This document shows positions 1 through 6,546 of a DNA stretch of 13,203 nt, piece by piece. The stretch covers positions 1 through 13,203 of the forward strand of contig JBELBJ010000037.1 in assembly GCA_042095375.1 (NCBI GenBank), in the 5' to 3' direction. Position 1 is the stretch's first letter. Each line of letters begins with the position of its first letter. The notes beneath the pieces were generated by a model. That model had not been told where the DNA came from and ran no database searches. It saw nothing but the letters and a program-made list of their open reading frames with translations. The position numbers were made by a program, and so were the translations under genes. Source of the stretch: GCA-2715645 sp042095375 (GTDB lineage: Bacteria; Bacteroidota; Bacteroidia; Cytophagales; MED-G16).

Positions 1-1433
1 TAATGGCTACAGTAAAAGGTGATGTGCATGATATAGGAAAAAATATTGTTGGGGTAGTATTAGCATGTAATAATTTTGAGATAGTAGACCTTGGTGTTAT
101 GGTTCCTCCAGAAAAAATTATAGACACTGCAATAAAAGAGAATGTAGATATAATTGGTTTAAGTGGACTTATTACACCTTCATTAGATGAGATGGTATTT
201 TTAGCTAAAGAACTAGAAAAACTAGACCTTAAGATTCCTGTTTTAATCGGAGGTGCTACAACCTCAAAAACACATACTGCGGTTAAGATATCCCCTGAAT
301 ATTCAGGTCCAGTTATACATGTAAATGACGCTTCAAAAGCTGTACCAGTATCAACAAGTTTATTATCGGAAGATAGTAGTGATTTTGTGAGAGGTGTGAA
401 AACTGATTATAAGGTTGTTAGAGAAAACTTTGAGAATAGAAAGGTGACTAAAAGTTTTATTACAATAGATGAGGCTAGAAAAAATAAATTTATCATTGAT
501 TGGAATAAATCAGAGATTATAAAGCCTACTTTTCTAGGAGTTAAAGAAATATTGATTGATGATTTATCTATTCTTCGTGAATATATTGACTGGACCCAGT
601 TCTTTAGGTCTTGGAATTTACACGGAATCTATCCAGATATTTTTGGTTATGAAGCTAATGGTAAGGAAGCTAAAAAATTATTTGATGATGCTAACGAATT
701 ATTAGATAAGATAATCAAAGAAAAACTATTAACTGCTAGGGGAATTTTTGGAATTTTTCCAGCTAATTCAATAGATGATGATATCTTAGTCTATGATAAT
801 AAATCACCAGATAAAGTTTTAGATAAATTTTTGACTTTGAGACAGCAAAGTAAAAAAGCAGAAGGAATACCAAATATTGCTCTATCTGATTTTATAGCAC
901 CTGAGTCATCTAGAATAAAAGATTATATCGGTTCTTTTTGTGTTAGTACTGGTTTTGGATCAGATGAATTATGTCAAAAATTTGAGAAAGAAAATGATGA
1001 CTACTCAAGTATAATGGTTAAAGCATTGGCAGATAGGTTCGCAGAAGCTTTTGCTGAATATTTGCATAAAGAGGTTAGGATTAAATACTGGGGATATAGT
1101 CATGATGAAAAAACTGATAATAATGACCTTATTAAAGAAAAATATATTGGTATAAGACCAGCTCCTGGATACCCTGCCTGCCCAGATCATCTAGAAAAAA
1201 ATACAATATGGAAACTATTAAAAGTTGAAGAAAAAATTGGAGTAAAACTGACAGAAAGTTTAGCAATGTGGCCGGCAGCATCAGTTAGTGGATATTATTT
1301 TGCAAATACTAAATCAAAATATTTTGGTTTAGGCAAAATAGATAAAGATCAAGTTATTGATTATTCTAAAAGAAGAGAAATTTCAGTAGAAAAAGCTTCT
1401 AAATGGTTAAGTCCAAATATTAATGATATTTAA
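1..1433 (+). CDS. metH: Cobalamin-dependent methionine synthase (MetH), C-terminal part, 5' end outside the window
   Basis: MetH transfers a methyl group from methyltetrahydrofolate to homocysteine through cobalamin in the cytoplasm. Only the C-terminal 476 residues are visible; the reading frame is open at the left edge, and the ATG at 3 is almost certainly an internal Met, because the sequence begins inside the B12-binding domain. The cobalamin-ligand motif DVHDIGKN has its His codon at 27-29, and SGLITPS and GGATTS follow in the same Rossmann-like domain (about residues 1-140). The AdoMet-dependent reactivation domain fills the rest: RPAPGYPACPDH from about residue 385, then ESLAMWPAASVSGYY and a C-terminal DQVIDYSKRR segment. 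The intact C-terminus suggests a functional enzyme. The homocysteine- and folate-binding modules must lie upstream or in a separate gene, as some Bacteroidota split MetH. glmS follows after 45 bp on the same strand. Confidence 0.96.
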   Translation, partial: MATVKGDVHDIGKNIVGVVLACNNFEIVDLGVMVPPEKIIDTAIKENVDIIGLSGLITPSLDEMVFLAKELEKLDLKIPVLIGGATTSKTHTAVKISPEYSGPVIHVNDASKAVPVSTSLLSEDSSDFVRGVKTDYKVVRENFENRKVTKSFITIDEARKNKFIIDWNKSEIIKPTFLGVKEILIDDLSILREYIDWTQFFRSWNLHGIYPDIFGYEANGKEAKKLFDDANELLDKIIKEKLLTARGIFGIFPANSIDDDILVYDNKSPDKVLDKFLTLRQQSKKAEGIPNIALSDFIAPESSRIKDYIGSFCVSTGFGSDELCQKFEKENDDYSSIMVKALADRFAEAFAEYLHKEVRIKYWGYSHDEKTDNNDLIKEKYIGIRPAPGYPACPDHLEKNTIWKLLKVEEKIGVKLTESLAMWPAASVSGYYFANTKSKYFGLGKIDKDQVIDYSKRREISVEKASKWLSPNINDI

Positions 1434-1453
1434 TTATTATTGTATAATAATTA
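1431..1453. repeat. Perfect 10-bp all-AT inverted repeat at the metH stop codon
   Basis: TAATTATTAT (1431-1440) and ATAATAATTA (1444-1453) are perfect reverse complements separated by TGT. The left arm contains the metH stop codon. With no G or C in the stem and no following T-run it would be a weak terminator. It could instead be a protein-binding palindrome or an mRNA 3' end hairpin between metH and glmS. Confidence 0.4.
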
Positions 1454-1478
1454 AATTTAAGTTCCTAATTTAATAATT

Positions 1479-3323
1479 ATGTGTGGAATTATAGCTTATG
1501 TTGGCGATAAACCTAGTGCTGGTAAAATTCTATTTGAAGGACTTCATACCTTAGAATATAGAGGTTATGATAGTTCTGGAATAGCTTTACTCAATGAAAG
1601 AAATAATTTTAAGGTTTTTAAAAAAAAAGGAATAGTTAAAGTAGCTGAAAAAAAATTTTTAAAAGAAAAGTTAAATTCAAAAATTGGAATTGGACATACA
1701 AGATGGGCTACCCATGGCGAACCAAATAATAAAAATTCCCATCCTATACTATCACACTCTAAGAATTTTGCAATTGTACATAATGGTATAATTGAAAATT
1801 ATTCAAGTTTAAAACAAATATTATTAGAAAAAGGATACGAATTTAAAACTGATACAGATACTGAAGTTTTAATTAATTATATAGAAGAAATATATAAAAA
1901 AAGTGATTTGAATTTTGAAAATGCTCTAGGTACTGCTCTAAGAAAAATAAAGGGAGCTTTTGCTATAGCAATTATGAATAAAAAGATGCCAAATTATCTT
2001 TATGGGGCTAGAAGAGGAAGTCCATTAGTTGTTGGAATTGCAGAAAAGAAATTTTTTTTAGCTTCAGATGCTTCACCAATTGTTAAACATACAAATGATG
2101 TAATCTATCTTAAGGATAATGAAATTGTAAAAATTTCTTCGGAAAATCTTAAAATTACAAATCTTAAAAAAGAAAAAATTAATCCTGAAATTAAAAAAAT
2201 TGAATTAAAAATTGAAGAAATTGAGAAAGGAGGATTTGATTCTTTTATGTTGAAAGAAATTATGGAACAGCCAAAATCCTTAAAAAGATCAATGCTTGGC
2301 AGAATTAATGTAAAAACCAAATCTTTATTTATAAATGGTATAAATGATTATGTCAATAAATTATTAAATGCAAAAAGAATTATAATTGTTGGATGCGGTA
2401 CATCATGGCATGCTGGTTTAGTAGCAGAATATTTTTTTGAAAAATATACAAGAATTCCTGTAGAAGTTGAATATGGATCTGAGTTTAGATATAGAAATCC
2501 AATTTTAAATTCAGATGATGTTGTGTTTTTTATATCGCAATCAGGAGAAACTGCTGATACTTTAGAATCTGTAAAAATTAACAAAAAAAAAGGTGCAACT
2601 GCATTAGGAATCGTAAATAGTGTTGGATCTTCTATAGCAAGAGCAACTGATGAAGGATGTTATCTCCATGCTGGTCCAGAAATAGGTGTTGCTAGTACTA
2701 AGGCATTTACTTCACAACTAATAATATTATTTATGATTGGAGTAAGGCTAGCAAAAAGACTAGATAGAATTAAGGAAAAAAAATATGTTGAAATGATTTA
2801 TCAGCTTGACAATATTCCTACCCTAGTTGAAGAAATACTTAAACAAAGGAATACAATAAAAAATATTGCTAAAATTATTCATAAAAAAAAAAGTTGTCTT
2901 TATATGGCTAGAGGAACCAATTATCCAGTAGGCTTAGAAGGAGCTTTAAAATTAAAAGAAATTTCATATATACATGCTGAAGGGTATCCTGCTGCAGAAT
3001 TAAAACATGGCCCAATAGCATTATTAGAAAAAGGAACTCCCGTTATTGTAATATGCACTAGAAGTGATGAGTATGAAAAAACGATTGCAAATATTGAAGA
3101 GGTGAAAGCAAGAAAAGCTATGGTTATAGCAATTTTGGATTCAAAGAATAAACATGTGAGCAAAATGGTGGATTATTCGATTATAATTCCTCAAATCAAA
3201 AATGATTTTTCACCAATCTTAAATATTATTCCTCTTCAATTATTAGCATATTATGTTACAAAGTACAAAGGGCTAGATGTAGACAAACCTAGAAATTTAG
3301 CTAAATCTGTTACTGTAGAATAA
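1479..3323 (+). CDS. glmS: Glutamine-fructose-6-phosphate aminotransferase (isomerizing), GlmS
   Basis: Makes glucosamine-6-phosphate from fructose-6-phosphate and glutamine, the entry step to UDP-GlcNAc for peptidoglycan and surface glycans; cytoplasmic. At 614 aa it matches the family length. The N-terminal glutaminase domain (about 1-230) starts MCGIIAYVG, placing the nucleophilic Cys directly after the initiator Met, which fixes the start. HTRWATHG (His73) and NGIIENY follow. The first SIS domain carries GCGTSWHAG and SQSGETADT (from Ser353). The second carries ELKHGPIALL, where His510 corresponds to the ring-opening His of the E. coli enzyme. The tail PRNLAKSVTVE holds the conserved catalytic Lys609. 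All key residues are present. There is no clear ribosome binding site in the 45-bp AT-only-like leader, as is common in Bacteroidota. In many bacteria glmS is controlled by the glmS ribozyme or sRNAs; the leader here is too short for a ribozyme. Confidence 0.98.
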   Translation: MCGIIAYVGDKPSAGKILFEGLHTLEYRGYDSSGIALLNERNNFKVFKKKGIVKVAEKKFLKEKLNSKIGIGHTRWATHGEPNNKNSHPILSHSKNFAIVHNGIIENYSSLKQILLEKGYEFKTDTDTEVLINYIEEIYKKSDLNFENALGTALRKIKGAFAIAIMNKKMPNYLYGARRGSPLVVGIAEKKFFLASDASPIVKHTNDVIYLKDNEIVKISSENLKITNLKKEKINPEIKKIELKIEEIEKGGFDSFMLKEIMEQPKSLKRSMLGRINVKTKSLFINGINDYVNKLLNAKRIIIVGCGTSWHAGLVAEYFFEKYTRIPVEVEYGSEFRYRNPILNSDDVVFFISQSGETADTLESVKINKKKGATALGIVNSVGSSIARATDEGCYLHAGPEIGVASTKAFTSQLIILFMIGVRLAKRLDRIKEKKYVEMIYQLDNIPTLVEEILKQRNTIKNIAKIIHKKKSCLYMARGTNYPVGLEGALKLKEISYIHAEGYPAAELKHGPIALLEKGTPVIVICTRSDEYEKTIANIEEVKARKAMVIAILDSKNKHVSKMVDYSIIIPQIKNDFSPILNIIPLQLLAYYVTKYKGLDVDKPRNLAKSVTVE

Positions 3324-3352
3324 AGCATGGAGAATATTTTTAGGATAAAAAA

Positions 3353-3676
3353 ATGAAAGCATATATATATTTATTTTTAGCAATAATTTTTGAAGTTTTA
3401 GGTACACTTTTAATTCCTGCTTCCAAAAATTTTACGAAAATTTTACCAACAGTAATTTTATCTCTTAGTTATTTCACATCTTTTTATTTTCTATCATTTG
3501 CCGTTAATAAATTACCTATAACTGTAGTTTACGCATCATGGTCTGGGTTAGGAATATTCACAATTGCACTACTTAGTTATGTGTTCTACAAACAGACATT
3601 AGGTTGGCAAGGTATATTAGGTTTGTTTTTTATTGTAATTGGGGTAACACTTGTAAACATATACAAAACTCAATAA
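3353..3676 (+). CDS. Small multidrug resistance (SMR) family transporter, EmrE/Qac-like
   Basis: A 107-residue protein with four predicted membrane helices (about 3-21, 31-50, 58-76, 85-104), the standard SMR size and topology. It aligns without gaps to EmrE from the first residue: the essential proton/substrate-binding Glu14 is present (FEVLGT), as are Tyr40, Tyr60 and Trp63 within YASWSGLGI. SMR proteins work as antiparallel dimers in the inner membrane, exchanging protons for quaternary ammonium and other lipophilic cations. The Tyr40/Tyr60/Trp63 set fits the drug-exporting (Qac) branch rather than the guanidinium (Gdx) branch, though substrate is not proven. AGGA at 3342-3345 lies seven bases before the ATG and is one of the few plausible Shine-Dalgarno sites here. 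It follows glmS by 29 bp and is probably co-transcribed. Confidence 0.93.
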   Translation: MKAYIYLFLAIIFEVLGTLLIPASKNFTKILPTVILSLSYFTSFYFLSFAVNKLPITVVYASWSGLGIFTIALLSYVFYKQTLGWQGILGLFFIVIGVTLVNIYKTQ

Positions 3677-3681
3677 ATAAG

Positions 3682-4104
3682 TTAAAGATATTTTTTCATA
3701 TTAATTGAGCTCTTCTCAAAGCCTTGTCTTGAATAAAAGTTTTTAAGATGTTCTTTACAAAACAAAGTTATTCTATAACATTTATTTTTTTTTCCAATAT
3801 TTATAAGTTCTTTAATTAAATTTTCACCAATAAACCTGCCTCTATAATTCTTATCGACAACAATATCTTCTATATGTCCTGCAACTTCCCCTCTAATTTT
3901 ATTTTCAATAACTATTGAACCATAGGCTACTATCTCATTGTCTAAAACCCCAACTATTGATTTTGTACTTTTATTTTCATTAAAACTATTCCAAGCTGAT
4001 TCTTTATCTATAGATTCAATACTCAATTCTTTTAATTGATTAAGAATTTTAAATACCCTATCTAAATCTTCTTTAATAACTTTTCTAAAAATCACTTTAC
4101 TCAT
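3682..4104 (-). CDS. GNAT-family N-acetyltransferase, similar to eukaryotic GNA1
   Basis: 140-residue single-domain GNAT enzyme, expected to move acetyl from acetyl-CoA to an amine in the cytoplasm. The second half resembles glucosamine-6-phosphate N-acetyltransferase (GNA1): GHIEDIVVD (76-84), the CoA-loop YRGRFIG (87-93), CYRITL (109-114), NFYSRQGF (122-129) and a C-terminal Met followed by aromatic/basic residues. This order matches yeast and human GNA1 closely. Differences count against a simple assignment: the Q/RxxGxG/A loop has Phe91 where Gly is usual, and the acidic residue before Cys in the GNA1 'L-D/E-C' motif is Phe115, while the following conserved Asn is Leu120. The start ATG sits inside the end of the upstream barrel-protein gene (8-nt overlap, ATGAGTAA), indicating translational coupling. 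glmS, which makes the GNA1 substrate, lies about 360 bp away on the other strand. Substrate remains unproven; another amino sugar is possible. Confidence 0.8.
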   Translation of the reverse strand: MSKVIFRKVIKEDLDRVFKILNQLKELSIESIDKESAWNSFNENKSTKSIVGVLDNEIVAYGSIVIENKIRGEVAGHIEDIVVDKNYRGRFIGENLIKELINIGKKNKCYRITLFCKEHLKNFYSRQGFEKSSINMKKYL

Positions 4105-4705
4105 TGGACTGAGTTTTTTTTGAATTTTTGTCTTTTAACCTGATTAAAACATATCCAAATGAAAATTGAAAAGTTGTGTTCTTTGTTTCATTTGCAAATG
4201 GATCATCATCAGAAATATTTTTCAGTCCTTTAACATATCTAACAGAAAAAATAAATCTATCTACAGGTTCAACTGATACATCTAAAACTAAACTAAAATC
4301 TCTTTTTAAAAATTTATCTTTAATGTCTGTTGGAATTCCACTTACTTCATTAATGGCTCCTGTTAATATTCCAAATTGAGGTCCAAAGTGAATATTCATT
4401 GGCCCAAATGAACTTCTAACTAGTATTGGAACATTTAAATAATCAATACTTCGCATTGTTGTAGAATTTATTTTTGTCCCCTGCGTTGAATACTGAAGCT
4501 CTGGTTGTATTCCGAAAATTAAAGGAAGCTTTATATAAGTAAAAACTCCAACATGTAAGCCAGTGATTGATTTTGTTCCTGAAATTGACTTTATATTTTG
4601 AGTTGCAAAATTAGATCCTGATTTTATTCCTAAATCAAATTTTTGAGAAAAAGAGTTTTGAATTATTAGAAGAAAAAAAATAAAAGTTAAAATTTTATAT
4701 TTCAT
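4097..4705 (-). CDS. PorT-like outer-membrane beta-barrel protein
   Basis: Predicted secreted barrel protein of 202 residues from the ATG at 4705; an in-frame ATG at 4723 would add six residues. The 4705 start is preferred because it gives a compact signal peptide (MKYK, a hydrophobic stretch, then SFSQ), with cleavage likely before or after the Gln. The mature part shows alternating strands typical of the Bacteroidota PorT/OMP_b-brl_2 family: GIKSGSNFAT, GLHVGVFTYIKL, IQPELQYSTQG, the family-like YLNVPILVR, and a strand ending FSFGYVLI before a polar tail (KDKNSKKTQSNE). These proteins sit in the outer membrane; some PorT members serve the type IX secretion system, but most have no known function and nothing here links it to T9SS. 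It is the first gene of a two-gene unit with the acetyltransferase. Confidence 0.85.
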   Translation of the reverse strand: MKYKILTFIFFLLIIQNSFSQKFDLGIKSGSNFATQNIKSISGTKSITGLHVGVFTYIKLPLIFGIQPELQYSTQGTKINSTTMRSIDYLNVPILVRSSFGPMNIHFGPQFGILTGAINEVSGIPTDIKDKFLKRDFSLVLDVSVEPVDRFIFSVRYVKGLKNISDDDPFANETKNTTFQFSFGYVLIRLKDKNSKKTQSNE

Positions 4706-4723
4706 TTTTAAATTTACATTCAT

Positions 4724-4928
4724 TAATTATTTGAATTTATTTCAAAATTAATAAAAAATAAAACTGGTAAACTGAAATTTTGTATAAAAGATTATAACCT
4801 AATGATCTCTCTTGATAATTAATTAATAATAAAAACTTCTATTATTCTGTTTGATCTTCGTTTTTTTATTAAAAAAAAATTAAATTGAACTCCCTTTAAA
4901 TTTAAAATTTTAACTATTTACATACACT
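4724..4928. other. 205-bp divergent intergenic region
   Basis: Lies between the divergently transcribed barrel protein and the TPR lipoprotein, so it must hold promoters for both. It is nearly all A/T. The - strand promoter candidate is at 4743-4771. A poly-T/poly-A stretch at 4861-4879 is likely to be bent and could act as an upstream activating tract for the + strand operon. I see no convincing -33/-7 pair for the + strand, no strong hairpin, and no RNA gene. Confidence 0.6.
4743..4771 (-). promoter_or_regulatory. Candidate Bacteroidota-type promoter for the barrel protein-acetyltransferase unit
   Basis: On the - strand, TAATTTTG (4750-4743) is an exact match to the Bacteroidota -7 consensus TAnnTTTG. 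TTTA (4771-4768) is one mismatch from the TTTG -33 element, with 17 bp between the two. Transcription would begin near 4736, giving a leader of about 31 nt to the ATG at 4705. In DNA this AT-rich chance matches are possible, so the call is moderate. Confidence 0.4.
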
Positions 4929-6518
4929 ATGAAAAAATTATTAAATATTCCTAATTTATTAATACTACTAATTACTGCTATACTTTATTCTTGTGGAGGA
5001 TCTCAAGAAGTTCAAAAAAAACGTATGACAGTTACAACAAATTCTGAAGAAGCAAGAGATTTATTTTACCAGGCTATAGATATTCATCAAGGATTAAAGT
5101 GGCAAAGAGCAGAGAATTTACTTAAATCAGCTTTAGCAAGAGATCCTGATTTTATAACAGCAAAAGCATTACTAAACTCGCCTTTTGTTAATAATACAGA
5201 CAGAAAAATTCTTACTGATATCAATAACAATCATTTAGATAAAGTATCTGAAATGGAAGCTATTTATTTAAAAGCTTGGATTCAAAGAGTATCTGGAGAA
5301 TGGAAAGAGTCAAATGAAACATTTAATGAATTAACTACAAAATATCCAGATATATCAACTTTTTGGTTACATAGTGGGATTCTAAAGTCTAACGGGGGAG
5401 CAGATATCCAAGATGCAACAGCAGATCTAAATAAAACATTAGAGGTTGATCCAAATAGTTATGGAGCAAATGCCTATCTAATGGCAAAACACATGGTAGT
5501 AGGAACTTTAGGTAGAATGCTTCCGGTAGAAGAAAGGGATTTAGAAGTTGCAAAAATGCACATAGATAGAATGATTGAAATAGACCCAAGTAATGTTTCT
5601 GGACCAACTTATGCAGGAAATTATGAAAGAGCATTAGGAAACTTTGAAAAAGCTATCGAATACTACGAGCAAGTTGGGAAAGTATCATCAGATGATAATC
5701 TAAATATTTACCAATCAAATCATTATCTTGCTTTAACCAATACATTTTTAAAAAAATACGATTTAGCTGAATCATATTTTAGAAGAAATATTGATATAGC
5801 AGATGGTAGTTATCAAAGACAAGCATTATCTTTTATGCCAAGTCTTCATATTTTTGCTAATAATTTTGATAGAGCTATTGAAGCAACAGATGAATATCTT
5901 GAAAAATTACCCTCATTAGAGCTTCCCTATGTTTGGGAAAATAATCAATTAGCAAATACCCATGCTGATAGATTCATATCTTATTCTCATAACCAACAAG
6001 ATGAAGAGTCTTATAAAGAAATAGATCTCTTTGCAAAATATAGAATGAACGGTATAGAATATAACAAATCATCAATGACTGAAAAGCAATATCAAGATGG
6101 TCAAGATTGGCTAAATTATCAAGTTGTTCTTATGAATACATGGCATGATATTCTTTTTGGCAGATACGATGATGCTAGAAAATCTCTATCATCTGCCACT
6201 AAATTTGTAGAAAAAAATATTAAAGAAAATCCAGATGCACAATTTCCATATTTTGATATTAATGTTTTTGAAGGAATGATTCACCTTAATGAAGGTGATT
6301 TTAATGCATCCATTGAATCTTTTGAAAAAACTAAAGGCAGAGTTGGAGCTGGTGCGTTAGGAATGGACAATGTTTATTTTGATTATTTCCATGGACTTGC
6401 ATTAAAAGGAGCTGGAAGAACAGATGAGGCTACAAATATATTCACTAGAATAGCTAACGAAAACTTTTATGGAATTGGAAGGGCATTAGTTAGAGAACTT
6501 GCTGCTTCTCAAATTTAA
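4929..6518 (+). CDS. TPR-repeat lipoprotein
   Basis: 529-residue lipoprotein with tetratricopeptide repeats. The N-terminus is a lipoprotein signal (MKKLLNIPN, hydrophobic core, ILYSC) with the lipidated Cys at residue 22; Tyr at -2 is slightly unusual. After a polar linker, TTNSEEARDLFYQAI begins a chain of helical pairs: AENLLKSALARDPDF, ESNETFNELTTKYPD, a clear TPR around residue 230 (YERALGNFEKAIEYYEQ), KKYDLAESYFRRNI, and a last one near the C-terminus (GAGRTDEATNIFTRI). Such proteins scaffold protein-protein contacts in the periplasm or on the outer membrane. No enzymatic motif is visible. Its gene is 28 bp upstream of the propeller sensor-phosphatase on the same strand, so the two are probably one operon, and it may present a ligand or partner to the sensor's periplasmic propeller (inference). 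Confidence 0.9.
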   Translation: MKKLLNIPNLLILLITAILYSCGGSQEVQKKRMTVTTNSEEARDLFYQAIDIHQGLKWQRAENLLKSALARDPDFITAKALLNSPFVNNTDRKILTDINNNHLDKVSEMEAIYLKAWIQRVSGEWKESNETFNELTTKYPDISTFWLHSGILKSNGGADIQDATADLNKTLEVDPNSYGANAYLMAKHMVVGTLGRMLPVEERDLEVAKMHIDRMIEIDPSNVSGPTYAGNYERALGNFEKAIEYYEQVGKVSSDDNLNIYQSNHYLALTNTFLKKYDLAESYFRRNIDIADGSYQRQALSFMPSLHIFANNFDRAIEATDEYLEKLPSLELPYVWENNQLANTHADRFISYSHNQQDEESYKEIDLFAKYRMNGIEYNKSSMTEKQYQDGQDWLNYQVVLMNTWHDILFGRYDDARKSLSSATKFVEKNIKENPDAQFPYFDINVFEGMIHLNEGDFNASIESFEKTKGRVGAGALGMDNVYFDYFHGLALKGAGRTDEATNIFTRIANENFYGIGRALVRELAASQI

Positions 6519-6546
6519 TTTTTTTATTTTTAAATAATTTTTTTTG

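Noticed and set aside
1005..1190. Small reverse-strand ORFs inside metH, glmS, the TPR gene, the sensor and the STAS gene
   Set aside because: They lie opposite long conserved genes, have no family resemblance or plausible starts, and are explained as shadow frames in AT-rich DNA.
1434..1478. glmS ribozyme upstream of glmS
   Set aside because: The 45-bp A/T-only-like spacer is far too short and has no G/C-rich core required for the ribozyme.
4097..4705. Type IX secretion component
   Set aside because: Resemblance is only to the broad PorT-like barrel fold; no other T9SS gene is present, so a specific T9SS role is not supported.
6524..6545. Terminator between the TPR lipoprotein and the sensor-phosphatase
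   Set aside because: TTATTT/AAATAA could pair, but the stem is six A/T pairs with a two-base loop, too weak and tight; the T-run is ordinary for this composition and the two genes look co-transcribed.
6544..6546. TTG as start of the propeller sensor
   Set aside because: An ATG follows directly at 6547 and gives a normal signal peptide; the TTG adds one residue without benefit.
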